Positions 34,426 to 43,358 of a DNA stretch of 55,977 bases are shown piece after piece. Made by a program: the position numbers and the translations under genes. The stretch lies in NCBI GenBank assembly GCA_019419585.1, contig DXZQ01000017.1:1-55977 (forward strand). Reading direction: 5' to 3'. Within the stretch, counting starts at the first letter, position 1. Each line of letters opens with the position of its first letter. This stretch comes from Collinsella sp. Its GTDB lineage: Bacteria > Actinomycetota > Coriobacteriia > Coriobacteriales > Coriobacteriaceae. The notes beneath the pieces are model-generated. The model did not search any database. It saw nothing but the letters and a program-made list of their open reading frames with translations, and was not told the origin of the DNA.

Positions 34426-35166
34426 CTATTGCGCGGCGGCAATGCGGCGGACGATATCGAGCGTGATGTTACTTGCGACACGCGCGTACTCGAACAGATC
34501 GAACTCTCGGTCGCAAATTGCATCGTACGCCTCGTCACAATTATCGCTGATAGCGCGCAACACCAGGCAATCGACACCATTTTTGGTTGCGACATGAGCA
34601 ATCGCCGCGCCCTCCATGCCGACACAATCGGCATGTGTCGCTTCGATAGCGTCGCTGCGCATGGCGGCGCCCGTCACAAAGCGGTTACCCGTGGCAATCG
34701 TGCCGACCAAGAACTGTTTGGTGCCCTCGTTCGAAGCGACTGCATTTGTCGAAGCGTCAACGAACCCACGCTCAGCAAGCACGTCGACGGCAATATCGAC
34801 CAGCGCGGGCGTCGAACCAAACTCCTCAAGCCCCGGTGCGGACTCGGCGATAAGCGCGGTATCGGTATCCAGATAGCGCAGGCGTTTGCCAATGACCACG
34901 TCGTCGATATGGAGCTTGGGGTTCAAACCGCCCGCAATGCCCGAAAACACAACAGCCTGCGGAGCATACTTGCTAATGAGGTGCTGTGTTGCAGCGGCGG
35001 CGTTCACCGTGCCCATGCCCGCCGTTGTGGCGACAACTGTCAGGCCGTCGAGCTCGCCGCTCACAACGGTCAAGCCTGCCTCCCGTGCCTCGCAAACGTC
35101 GCTCAGCTCTTCCTTAATCTGCATGATCTCTTTTTCGAGCGCACCGATAATCGCGATGGTAGCCAT
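34426..35166 (-). CDS. mtnN: 5'-methylthioadenosine/S-adenosylhomocysteine nucleosidase
   Basis: A 246-residue enzyme that hydrolyses methylthioadenosine and S-adenosylhomocysteine (also 5'-deoxyadenosine, a radical SAM by-product) to adenine and the sugar part. It begins IAIIGALEKEIMQIKEEL with the catalytic glutamate, then VVFSGIAGGLNP near 72 and VGMEGAAIAHVA near 178, and LRAISDNCDE with the catalytic aspartate near 203. GGGGAATGGT precedes the ATG. It probably forms a small operon with engB. Confidence 0.93.
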   Translation of the reverse strand: MATIAIIGALEKEIMQIKEELSDVCEAREAGLTVVSGELDGLTVVATTAGMGTVNAAAATQHLISKYAPQAVVFSGIAGGLNPKLHIDDVVIGKRLRYLDTDTALIAESAPGLEEFGSTPALVDIAVDVLAERGFVDASTNAVASNEGTKQFLVGTIATGNRFVTGAAMRSDAIEATHADCVGMEGAAIAHVATKNGVDCLVLRAISDNCDEAYDAICDREFDLFEYARVASNITLDIVRRIAAAQ

Positions 35167-35244
35167 ACCATTCCCCAAACCTATACGAAATTCTCAACCA
35201 CGGTATGGTACCAGCATTTTGTTTGACCTCGCCAAACGAACACG

Positions 35245-36363
35245 CTAAGCCAGTGCAGCTCGCATATCAAACAGAGCCTTTGCAATCGCGGCCGTAACCT
35301 CGCTCGAGCGGTCGCTCCACGGCATCGATGTCATGGCGCTCATGACATAGGTACGGCCTTCGATGTCGATAAGGCCCGCATCGCATGTCGAGTAGTAACC
35401 ATCCTCGCTAATCCAGCCTGCCTTGTTGCGCACCAAAACCTGCTCGTCCGCAATGCCATCGCGAATAAACGAGCGCGATGTTGATGCCAGAAGGCCCGAC
35501 AACCACTGTGAAGTCTCGGTATCCATGCTCAGATACTCGCTCATCTCACGCCATAACCTCGCAGAAGTGCGCGGGCAGTAGGTCGGAAAATCACTCATCG
35601 GATTCAGTGCCGTTTCGTCATCAACACCCAGATTGGCAATCCAATCCTCATAGCCATCATGGTCAAACGCCGCGCGTAACGCGATAAACGAATCGTTGTC
35701 TGAGTTGACGACGGCATTCTCGATAAGGTTGCGCACCGTCTGCCAGCCCATGCTGTAACCACCATACGTGGCTAAAGGCCCATCGAGCGACACCTGCCCC
35801 GATTCGACCAACGTCTCGCAAATATAGAGCGCATACAGCGCTTTGTAGCTGCTCGCTCCATACACCTCGACATCAGCGTTATACGTCACGCCCCTACCGC
35901 TCGATAGGTCGTAGAACACTACACCCACATCGCCCAGCTCCTGCGCCCGACACAGGGCATCCTGGAGCAAGGCAAGGCTCTCATCCTCCAAGGCAGGAGT
36001 CTTGTTATCCACCAACGAGAAGGTCCGAACGGTATCACCCGAAGGGATATCGTTGAAGTCCGCCTTCGAAAGTCTCGTCTTGAGATCTGCCGTCGACAGA
36101 GCTTGATCTGCCGACGCTTTGGACTTTGAAACCTTCTCGTTTTGCAGCTGTACCGTTGACGCATCTGGGCGCCCCGTTCGCTCCGAGGCGTAGGTTTTAA
36201 CGGTAATTCCGAGGATAATAACCGCCGACGTTAGCATCCCAATGGCGGCAATCTTCCTCACGCGGATGCGAGCGCCGGCAAGGCCACGCGAAGACGTGCC
36301 CTTCGTCTTATATCTGCTGCCATGCTGCGGCACATACTCGTCCCGCGATGCGATGTTTCGCAC
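35245..36363 (-). CDS. Membrane-anchored class A beta-lactamase-like serine hydrolase
   Basis: A 372-residue protein with a short basic N-terminus, one membrane helix at about 38-58 and an extracytoplasmic beta-lactamase/transpeptidase fold. The nucleophile motif is Ser171-Ser-Tyr-Lys174; SDN at 221-223; the third motif reads Lys314-Ala-Gly instead of KTG. The segment from 60 to 130 is a low-complexity linker. The family includes penicillin-binding-like enzymes and true beta-lactamases; resistance cannot be inferred. The start chosen is GTG, 5 nt after AGGAG; an in-frame ATG 13 codons upstream has no ribosome site. Confidence 0.8.
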   Translation of the reverse strand: MRNIASRDEYVPQHGSRYKTKGTSSRGLAGARIRVRKIAAIGMLTSAVIILGITVKTYASERTGRPDASTVQLQNEKVSKSKASADQALSTADLKTRLSKADFNDIPSGDTVRTFSLVDNKTPALEDESLALLQDALCRAQELGDVGVVFYDLSSGRGVTYNADVEVYGASSYKALYALYICETLVESGQVSLDGPLATYGGYSMGWQTVRNLIENAVVNSDNDSFIALRAAFDHDGYEDWIANLGVDDETALNPMSDFPTYCPRTSARLWREMSEYLSMDTETSQWLSGLLASTSRSFIRDGIADEQVLVRNKAGWISEDGYYSTCDAGLIDIEGRTYVMSAMTSMPWSDRSSEVTAAIAKALFDMRAALA

Positions 36364-36566
36364 GTGGTCTCCTGACTGCCACCGTTTATATACGAGCAGC
36401 ATGATACCGAGCAGGCATTTCTTTCCAAAGATATTCAGCAGCGTTTAAGGTGTCTTTAAAGAAACCACAAGCGTATTTATCCAAATGGCACGATTCTGTT
36501 GCGCATCTCACCGCAACCCAGAGAGCAGTCTTTTTAGGACGGGGCTCTTTAGCAATCAACTAGGTG

Positions 36567-36611
36567 CCCAGGGGCACTCATTTAAGTCTGTCCCCAATGA
36601 GTGCCCTTGGG
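36567..36611 (-). repeat. Hairpin repeat after pflA (TGTCCC loop)
   Basis: CCCAGGGGCACTCATT (36567-36582) and AATGAGTGCCCTTGGG (36596-36611) form a 16-bp stem with one G-T pair and a loop TTAAGTCTGTCCCC-like (36583-36595). The loop matches the TGTCCC family; the stem is different. It lies 17 bp after the pflA stop codon. Confidence 0.75.
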
Positions 36612-36627
36612 GAACGAAAATGGCATG

Positions 36628-37446
36628 CTATCCGATGGCGTTTTTTAGCTCCGCACGGCGCTCTTTCATGCCGGCCATAACGGCATTGCGCAGCTCGGGC
36701 ATACGCGCGGTATCCATCTGGGGCACGCCCTCGAGCTTATAGGGAATGCCCAGTTGCTCGTACTTGACGACACCCATCGTGTGATACGGCAGCATTTCCA
36801 GGCCCACCACGTTGTGCCATGGAGCGATGAGGCGACCGAGCTTCTCGCACTCCTCCACCGTGTCGGTAATGCCCGGCACCACCACGTGGCGGATAACGAC
36901 CTTGATCTTGCGACGTGCAAGCTCATCGCCAAACGCCAGGATGCGTGCGGGATCACAACCGGTCAGCTTTTTATGCTCAGCCGGATCGGCATGCTTGATG
37001 TCGAGCAGCACCATGTCGGTCTCGTTGAGAACGGCATCGAACTTCTCGGGGTGGTTGGGATCGAACGCATAGCCGCAGCTGTCCAAGCAGGTATGCACGC
37101 GGCCATCGGAGTTGTTGTGCATTGCACGGAACAGGTCGGCCAAAAACTCAGGCTGTAGGAGCGGCTCGCCACCCGAAACCGTAATGCCGCCGCTGCGATA
37201 GAACTCATGGTTGCTCTGGAACTCGTCCATCAGGTGCTCGACGGTCACCATGGTGCCGCCGTTAACAGACCAGGTATCGGGATTGTGGCAATACGCGCAG
37301 CGCATGGGACAGCCTTGGACAAACACTACGAAGCGGATGCCGGGTCCGTCGACCGTTCCCATCGTCTCGATTGAATGCACGCGGCCTAGGGCAAATGCGG
37401 AATCCTCAGGACGAGCGTCCACACCCTCAAGCGTCATCTCAGCCAT
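36628..37446 (-). CDS. pflA: Pyruvate formate-lyase activating enzyme
   Basis: A 272-residue radical SAM activase. The iron-sulfur motif is Cys46-x3-Cys50-x2-Cys53 in QGCPMRCAYCHNP; TVSGGEPLLQ near 90 binds SAM. It abstracts hydrogen from the glycyl radical glycine of pyruvate formate-lyase, which is encoded about 7 kb away as two polypeptides. The ATG lies 8 nt after AAGG; the longer in-frame reading is less likely. DegV gene upstream on the same strand is separated by a hairpin. Confidence 0.93.
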   Translation of the reverse strand: MAEMTLEGVDARPEDSAFALGRVHSIETMGTVDGPGIRFVVFVQGCPMRCAYCHNPDTWSVNGGTMVTVEHLMDEFQSNHEFYRSGGITVSGGEPLLQPEFLADLFRAMHNNSDGRVHTCLDSCGYAFDPNHPEKFDAVLNETDMVLLDIKHADPAEHKKLTGCDPARILAFGDELARRKIKVVIRHVVVPGITDTVEECEKLGRLIAPWHNVVGLEMLPYHTMGVVKYEQLGIPYKLEGVPQMDTARMPELRNAVMAGMKERRAELKNAIG

Positions 37447-37494
37447 TCCCGCTACCTTGCCTCTCCTTGGATGCAACCAATTAAAATGCCAGAG

Positions 37495-37541
37495 CCATTC
37501 TAGCCCATGCGCTTGCGTTTAAACGTCTCGGGCTAGAATGG
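37495..37541 (-). terminator. Hairpin between degV-family gene and pflA
   Basis: CCATTCTAGCCC (37495-37506) pairs with GGGCTAGAATGG (37530-37541), 12 bp, with extra A/T pairing outside. On the minus strand it is followed by CTCTGGCATTTTAATT, so termination is plausible. Confidence 0.6.
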
Positions 37542-37620
37542 CACGTTTTAATCTATCCCCCATCACCATGGCTGGGGTCTACGTCGAGATGTCAGGCTGA
37601 AGAACGCTCGCCTGCGGCCT

Positions 37621-38475
37621 TTACGCCTTAAGCGTGAGCACCGCACCGAAGGCGGTCGGGCCACAGTGGCTCGAGATGACGCCGCCGACTTGAGTCCAGG
37701 TAACGTCCTTAAAGCCCAGGTCATGCGCATAGACTTCCATGTCATCGCGCAGCTCCTGGGAAAGGCCCACCGAATACGCCAGGCCAATGTGCGAGTAGTC
37801 AATCTCGCCCTTCGCAACCATGTGGTCAATGAAGGCGCGGGCGCACTTGAGCATAGAACCGCGGAACTTCTTGGTCGCCACGAACTTACCGCCCGTCACC
37901 TCAATGCAGGGCTTAATCTTGAGCAGATGGGCACCAAGGAATGCGACGTTGGACAAGCGACCGCCCGCCTTAAGGAAGGCAAGGTCCGTAGGAACAAAAC
38001 CCAGCAACACGCGGTCCATGACGGAGTTCGTAAATGCAAAGATCTCGTCAACGGTGGCATCGGGATGAGCCTCAATATACTTGGCGGTCTCGACGACAAC
38101 GAGCGACTGGCCCACCGAGACAAAGCGCGTGTCCATGGAGAACACGTAGTCGCGCCCCTGAGCCGCAATCTTAGAGGACTGATGCGAACAGGTCGTGGCC
38201 TCGGAATATGCAAGATGCAAAATAGTCGCGTCGGGTTGCTCGGCATGGATGCGGTCGTACACATGCGCAAAATCCGCTGGCGAACAGCCACTGGTCTTGG
38301 GCATCACACCAAACTCGTTGCAGCGCGAATAAATCTCGAGCGGATCGATCGAGCCGTCCTCGACGGTCTCGTCACCAATCGTGACATGCATGGGCACGCG
38401 CACGATGCCGTAGCGCTCGCAGAGCTCCGGCGTTACATCCGACCCAGACTCAACCACGATTACATACTTGCCCAT
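37621..38475 (-). CDS. DegV family fatty-acid-binding protein
   Basis: A 284-residue DegV-fold protein, related to FakB, which presents fatty acids to a kinase. It shows IVVESGSDVTPELCERYGI-like start (VESGSDVTP diagnostic), KTSGCSPADFAHVY near 60, and FLKAGGRLSNVAFLGAHLL near 165, with GGRLS typical of the lipid pocket. No FakA kinase is in the window. The ATG at 38475 gives the conserved start; the ribosome site is weak. Confidence 0.85.
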   Translation of the reverse strand: MGKYVIVVESGSDVTPELCERYGIVRVPMHVTIGDETVEDGSIDPLEIYSRCNEFGVMPKTSGCSPADFAHVYDRIHAEQPDATILHLAYSEATTCSHQSSKIAAQGRDYVFSMDTRFVSVGQSLVVVETAKYIEAHPDATVDEIFAFTNSVMDRVLLGFVPTDLAFLKAGGRLSNVAFLGAHLLKIKPCIEVTGGKFVATKKFRGSMLKCARAFIDHMVAKGEIDYSHIGLAYSVGLSQELRDDMEVYAHDLGFKDVTWTQVGGVISSHCGPTAFGAVLTLKA

Positions 38476-38559
38476 TCTTATCACGACCCATCTCGACATT
38501 GGCTTTTCAATACATGACACGCGCGTCGCGCTGTTGCACAACGGCATCTAAGCGCCAAA

Positions 38560-38598
38560 GAGACGCCGCCCTTTGCACATAACAAAGGACAGCGTCTC
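38560..38598 (-). terminator. Hairpin downstream of the GH32 operon
   Basis: GAGACGC...GCGTCTC encloses CCTTTG...CAAAGG with a 7-nt loop; on the minus strand TTTGG follows. It is about 150 bp beyond the scrB stop codon and could end the sucrose operon. The rest of the 275-bp spacer shows nothing clear. Confidence 0.6.
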
Positions 38599-38750
38599 CC
38601 TGGAAAACTCCGTGCTTAACTGAGATTTTACACGGTTTATTAAGGAGTGTTACTTATTCCGCAAACGGTCGCTATACGCGATAAACGGTAGTTGGCCGCG
38701 GCAACTGCGACACATTCCGCCCAACAAGTCCAATCGTGCTCCATGCACGG

Positions 38751-40193
38751 TTAATGAGCGAGGCGGTAGAAATCCATCGACGCCGCGCCCTCGGCGTGCA
38801 GCGCCATCGCCGGAACCGCCGACGAATAGGTACGGCTCGTAAGTGCCGCCTCACCGCCGTTGGCAAAAATCTCGACCATCGTAGTGTCCGAAAGCACGCG
38901 CAGGTCGCGAAGCTCGCCGAGCTCAATCGACCTCTGGTCGCGCCCATAGCCTTCGTCACCCATGTCGAGGGTAAGCATCCCGTCCGCATAGCGCACAAAG
39001 ACACCCTTGCGAATCTCGAGCTCAACCATCTTGGCGCCCTCACAGGAAACCACGAGATCAAACAGGCGGCCCGGCTCCTCAACGGTTTCACCGCCTGTCG
39101 TGCGAACGCAGTCGCCGCGCATCCTCTCAATCTCGTGCGCCGGCTGCTGGCAGAGCTTACCATCGCGCATGCTCAGCTCTCGCGGCACCGTCAACGCGCA
39201 CTGCCACCCGCGCGCCACCGTCGGGTTTTCCGCCGTCGCATCGGGGCAACCCGACCATCCGATCATCAATCGCCGGCCTGCAGCATCCTCAAAGGACTGC
39301 GGAGCATAGAAATCAAAACCGGCATCGACCATCGGGGGCATGCCCTTCCCGACGATTTTAAAGCTCGGCGCCTCCCAATCGGCCTCGATGGGGAACCACA
39401 CGCACTGATGCGGATTGCGGTAACGCCAACCATCGGCAGGCACACCCTGCGGACAGCAAACGAGAATAAGCTCGCCATCAAGCTCAAACAGATCAGGGCA
39501 CTCCCACATAAAGCCAAACTTCTCGCCCAGCTCAATGCGCGTCGCATAGCTCCAGACCCCTAAATCACGCGAAGTATAGACAAGCACGCAGCCACGGTCG
39601 TCTTTCGTACGAGCGCCCAGAACCATGTAGTAGATACCATCGTGCTCAAGGATCTTGGGGTCGCGCACGTGCGTACCGATATCGTCGGGGTAATCGACTG
39701 GTCCAACAGCCATGCGCTTCTCGCCCAATTCGTCGGGATTCTCGGCAACCATATGAATCTGGTTTTGCTCACGGCCCGTCAACACGTAGTCGTAATCATC
39801 GCGGTCAAAATGCTTGACGTTGCCGGTATAGAAGTAGTGAATCTTGCCATCACGTACAAAGGCAGAACCAGAATACGCTCCGCTCGAATCCAAATCGGAA
39901 TCGGGGAACAGCACGGGGCCGTGATTCTCGTACGTCACAAAATCCTTTGTCGTCAGATGATTCCAAAGCACTGGACCGCCATGCGCAGCATCGAACGGAT
40001 CGTATTGATGATAGATGTGATACGTATCACCAATCTGAACCAAACCGTTGGGGTCGTTGAGCCAGCCAAGCTCAGGCTCCACATGGAACAGAAGCCTATC
40101 GGGGTCGGACGCGATGCGAGCCGCCGTCTCATCCTGTCCGACACGCCACTGCTCATAGTCCGCGCGTGTCACCTTGTTTTTTTGATTTAACAT
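38751..40193 (-). CDS. scrB: GH32 sucrose-6-phosphate hydrolase / beta-fructosidase
   Basis: A 480-residue five-bladed propeller enzyme with all three GH32 acidic motifs: WLNDPNG (nucleophile Asp47), RDP (Asp178) and WECPDLF (acid/base Glu231), and a C-terminal beta-sandwich. It should release fructose from sucrose 6-phosphate or fructo-oligosaccharides. It is the last gene of a three-gene minus-strand operon after a PTS IIBC, so a phosphorylated substrate in the cytoplasm fits; there is no signal peptide. Confidence 0.92.
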   Translation of the reverse strand: MLNQKNKVTRADYEQWRVGQDETAARIASDPDRLLFHVEPELGWLNDPNGLVQIGDTYHIYHQYDPFDAAHGGPVLWNHLTTKDFVTYENHGPVLFPDSDLDSSGAYSGSAFVRDGKIHYFYTGNVKHFDRDDYDYVLTGREQNQIHMVAENPDELGEKRMAVGPVDYPDDIGTHVRDPKILEHDGIYYMVLGARTKDDRGCVLVYTSRDLGVWSYATRIELGEKFGFMWECPDLFELDGELILVCCPQGVPADGWRYRNPHQCVWFPIEADWEAPSFKIVGKGMPPMVDAGFDFYAPQSFEDAAGRRLMIGWSGCPDATAENPTVARGWQCALTVPRELSMRDGKLCQQPAHEIERMRGDCVRTTGGETVEEPGRLFDLVVSCEGAKMVELEIRKGVFVRYADGMLTLDMGDEGYGRDQRSIELGELRDLRVLSDTTMVEIFANGGEAALTSRTYSSAVPAMALHAEGAASMDFYRLAH

Positions 40194-40294
40194 CGCCGTT
40201 GACTTTCTCGTCTATGGGGAAGGACGCTCGACTCACACGAGTCGAACGCCCTTCCTCAAATGGACTTATCCTCAGATTACACTGAACGGCTCAA

Positions 40295-41746
40295 CTAGAA
40301 GCTAACGTCGAAGCCAGCGCCAGCGCCCTCTTCATCGGTGGTCGGCACGCCCTTTGCCTTGTTGTAGGCAAAGATCAAGACGATCGGCACGATAAAGGCG
40401 ATGAGATTGCCAGCCACATACCACACGAGGGTCTCGGGCGTGACGATGAGCAGGCCAAGCACGCCGGTCAGACCCTGACCGATAGCGCGCACCTCAAAGA
40501 GCTTGACGAAGGCACCGCCGCAGCCTGCACCGATGCATGCGCAGATGAACGGAATGATCGAATAGCGCATGTTTGCAGCAAAGATAGCGGGCTCGGAGAT
40601 TCCGACCAGCGTCGGGATAAAGGACGACATGCAGATGTTGCGCTCTTTGGAGTGCTTCTTGTGAATGAGGTACATACCGATGGCGCCGCCGCCCTGGGCG
40701 ATGATGGAAACCGACCAGATGGCCTGGATGTAGTTGAAGCCAGTCGTGGCAACAAGGTTTGCCTCGATACCCTGGATGAACTGATGCGTACCGGTAACGA
40801 CGAGCGGCTGCAGGAACGCGGCGAAGACAAAGGCACCAAAGACGCCCATCCTGTTGTACAGGATATCGATTACGCCGGCGAGGACGTCACCGATCAGGTT
40901 GCCGAGCGGGCCGAACACGGTGAACAGGGCAACGTTAGCAAGAATCAGGGTAACGGTCGGGACAAAGACGAACGAAACGACCTCGGGGATGTACTTCTGG
41001 GCAATCTTCTCGACCTTGGCCATAAACCAGGCAGTCAGGATTGCGGGGAACACACCGCCCTGGAAAGCAACCATGGGAATGGATAGCGGACCGAAGTTCC
41101 AGTACTCAGCACCCGTCGGGTCCATAACGAACGTGTTGCGGTTCATAAGGCTCGGGTGAACCATGACGATACCGACGAGGATGCCCAGGATCGGGTTACC
41201 GCCAAAACGCTTGACCGCGCTGTACATAACCAGGACAGGCAGGTAGTCGAACGTGGTGGCGATAATGGCAAAGAAGCTTGCGAGGTTCTTGAGGAACTCG
41301 CTGTGATCGGCGAGGCTGCCCTCCATGCCAAAGAGGCCGTTGGCAACGATCAGCGACTTAAGGCCGATGATGATTGCAGCGCCGACGAAGGCGGGAATGA
41401 TGGGGATAAAGATGTCCGAGAATACCTTGAGGACCGAGAAGAACTTGCCCTTCTTGTCCGCCTCGGCGCCCTTGACCTCGGAAGCACTGATCTCCTTAAC
41501 GCCCGTCAGAGCCATAAACTCATCGTAAACCTTGTTGACGGTACCGGTACCGAAGATGATCATGAGCTGGCCGCTGTTGTACAGCACGCCCTTGACGCCA
41601 TCGATGTTCTCGAGCTCGGCCTTGTTGTATTTGCTCGTATCCTTGAGCACCAGACGCAGACGGGTCACGCAATGCGTGGCGCCCTCGATGTTCTCCAGTC
41701 CGCCGACGTTGTCGACGACTTGCTGGGACACTGCCTTGTAGTCCAT
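40295..41746 (-). CDS. PTS sugar transporter subunit IIBC, sucrose type
   Basis: A 483-residue phosphotransferase permease. The IIB domain (1-90) has the phosphoacceptor Cys26 in GATHCVTRLRLVL. The IIC domain (about 105-465) has some ten hydrophobic helices, the loop GTHQFIQGIEANL near 325 and SFIPTLVGISEPAIF near 385, as in ScrA/TreB/BglF relatives. No IIA domain is fused, so a IIA from elsewhere must phosphorylate it. Placed between two GH32 genes, sucrose or a short fructoside is the likely substrate. GGAGAGG precedes the ATG. Confidence 0.88.
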   Translation of the reverse strand: MDYKAVSQQVVDNVGGLENIEGATHCVTRLRLVLKDTSKYNKAELENIDGVKGVLYNSGQLMIIFGTGTVNKVYDEFMALTGVKEISASEVKGAEADKKGKFFSVLKVFSDIFIPIIPAFVGAAIIIGLKSLIVANGLFGMEGSLADHSEFLKNLASFFAIIATTFDYLPVLVMYSAVKRFGGNPILGILVGIVMVHPSLMNRNTFVMDPTGAEYWNFGPLSIPMVAFQGGVFPAILTAWFMAKVEKIAQKYIPEVVSFVFVPTVTLILANVALFTVFGPLGNLIGDVLAGVIDILYNRMGVFGAFVFAAFLQPLVVTGTHQFIQGIEANLVATTGFNYIQAIWSVSIIAQGGGAIGMYLIHKKHSKERNICMSSFIPTLVGISEPAIFAANMRYSIIPFICACIGAGCGGAFVKLFEVRAIGQGLTGVLGLLIVTPETLVWYVAGNLIAFIVPIVLIFAYNKAKGVPTTDEEGAGAGFDVSF

Positions 41747-41791
41747 GTTCCTCTCCATTCCTTTACGAAATCATAAGACGTTTTGATGCCA

Positions 41792-43174
41792 TTACAGAGA
41801 CGCGATCGTTACATTTGCGCACTTAAGCGTACCGTCGGTGACCGTCAGCGCCACACCCTGGCCCTGCTTATTGCAGAATCGAGCGTTAAGCGCAACATCA
41901 TCGACAAAGATGGTCGCGATGTCGTCGTCGACGACCAGACGCACATGGTGAGTGCCCTCGCCCTTAAAGAACAACGGACGCTCGAGGCCCATGTTGTTGA
42001 CCTGGAACCACGGGTACTGGGGAGCCGGCGTGAACTCGAGCTTGCCCTCGCGCAGGTTGGCGCGGAACTCATAGGCAAGACCAGTCTCGGCGTCCTCGGC
42101 GAACTTGACCGAGAAGCCGGCAGCGTTACCGCCGAGCTCAATGTCGGCATCGAGCAAGTAGGTGGAGCCGGCATCCGCGGCGAGCACCTGCTCGACCTTG
42201 CCCGACTCGCAGGAAAGCTCAAAGGTCTCGACAGCCTTGCCCTCGCCAAAGGCGCCAAGCATGCTGTCGGGGAGCTTGGTGCCGAGCGTTCCGTCGGCAC
42301 GCTGAACGATCTCGAGGGGCATAAAGGTGCCACCCCACAGGTAAGAGCTGGGGTCACCGCCCTCGTCACGCGTAGGAACCCAGCCAAAGAGAACGCGGCG
42401 CTCACCATCAAATGCGGTACGCGCGGCATAGTACGCGCGGCCATCGAAGGAATCGTCCGCAGGAGTGATCCAAGGACCGTTGATAGAGCGAGACATGCGG
42501 TAACGGGTCTTGTTGCCATCACTGTACTCGGAGAACACCAGATACCACCAGTCGCCCATCTTAAAGAGATCAGGCATCTCGAACATGGTGTACAGGCCCG
42601 GATTCCACCAGTCGCCCTGGAACTCCCAGGTATCCAGGTCCTTGGAGGTGAACTTGACCAGACGACCGGTCATCAGACGCTTGTCCTCGCCCACACGCGT
42701 GCCGAGGATGAGCATGTACTCTTCGTTCTCCTCATCCCAAAGCACAAAGGGATCGCGCCAGTTGCGGTCATCGTAACCCTCCTGGGGCGGAAGCAGCGTC
42801 TCGGCGATGTTCTTCTCCCACTTGACGGCGTCGTCACTCGTTGCGTGAAGAAGAACCTGCTTCATCAAGCGTGCCTTGACCTTATCGCGATTGCAACCAG
42901 TGTAGAGCGCATGGTACTTGTCGCCCACCTTAAACACCGTGCCGGCATAAACATACTGGTCGACTTCCTCGTCGCCGCCACGCTCAAGGCTCTCGCCAAA
43001 GTCTTTGTAATTGACGAAGTCCTTGGTTGTCGCGAGTGCCCAGCCAAACGGCTCTCCGAAAGGTCCGGGGTTTCGCGTGTCACGCTGATGATAGAGATAG
43101 AACGTGCCGTCCTCGCCGTACGGCATGATGTCGCCTACCCAAATTCCCTCAGGCTGGTAATACACCTTGTGCAT
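41792..43174 (-). CDS. Divergent GH32 family glycoside hydrolase
   Basis: A 460-residue cytoplasmic GH32-like protein distinct from ScrB. The nucleophile motif WMNDPNG is replaced by GIWVGDIMPYG, with Asp15 the probable nucleophile; the RDP motif is intact (WRDPFVLW, Asp141); the acid/base motif reads FEMPDLF (Glu199) instead of EC. The C-terminal half (from about 330) is the beta-sandwich. The changes suggest a different fructoside specificity from ScrB. It is the first gene of the operon, with two repressor operators just upstream. Confidence 0.82.
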   Translation of the reverse strand: MHKVYYQPEGIWVGDIMPYGEDGTFYLYHQRDTRNPGPFGEPFGWALATTKDFVNYKDFGESLERGGDEEVDQYVYAGTVFKVGDKYHALYTGCNRDKVKARLMKQVLLHATSDDAVKWEKNIAETLLPPQEGYDDRNWRDPFVLWDEENEEYMLILGTRVGEDKRLMTGRLVKFTSKDLDTWEFQGDWWNPGLYTMFEMPDLFKMGDWWYLVFSEYSDGNKTRYRMSRSINGPWITPADDSFDGRAYYAARTAFDGERRVLFGWVPTRDEGGDPSSYLWGGTFMPLEIVQRADGTLGTKLPDSMLGAFGEGKAVETFELSCESGKVEQVLAADAGSTYLLDADIELGGNAAGFSVKFAEDAETGLAYEFRANLREGKLEFTPAPQYPWFQVNNMGLERPLFFKGEGTHHVRLVVDDDIATIFVDDVALNARFCNKQGQGVALTVTDGTLKCANVTIASL

Positions 43175-43223
43175 CCGAGACTTCCTTTCTCACGAGATAC
43201 TAACTCGGTACAACTGCAAGATA

Positions 43224-43303
43224 TGTCAATCGTTTTCATATGTCAAACGTTTTCACACCAATACGTCTTTTCGCAGTTCCAGTCGTCGGCAAACGGTTGA
43301 CAT
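43224..43303. promoter_or_regulatory. LacI-type operators upstream of the GH32-PTS-GH32 operon
   Basis: Two adjacent 17-bp sites, TGTCAATCGTTTTCATA (43224-43240) and TGTCAAACGTTTTCACA (43241-43257), and an inverted relative, CGGCAAACGGTTGACA (43288-43303), lie between the first operon gene and lacI. The shared pattern TGTCA-n-nCGTTTnCA has the CG centre typical of LacI-family operators. Confidence 0.75.
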
Positions 43304-43358
43304 ATGCCGGTGAACGGTCATCAGAGGTGTTTGAGGAATTCTTTTGGCACGGGATGAA

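Noticed and set aside
35245..36363. Antibiotic resistance beta-lactamase
   Set aside because: The third motif is KAG, the protein is membrane-anchored with a long linker, and no feature marks it as a resistance enzyme; only the fold is supported.
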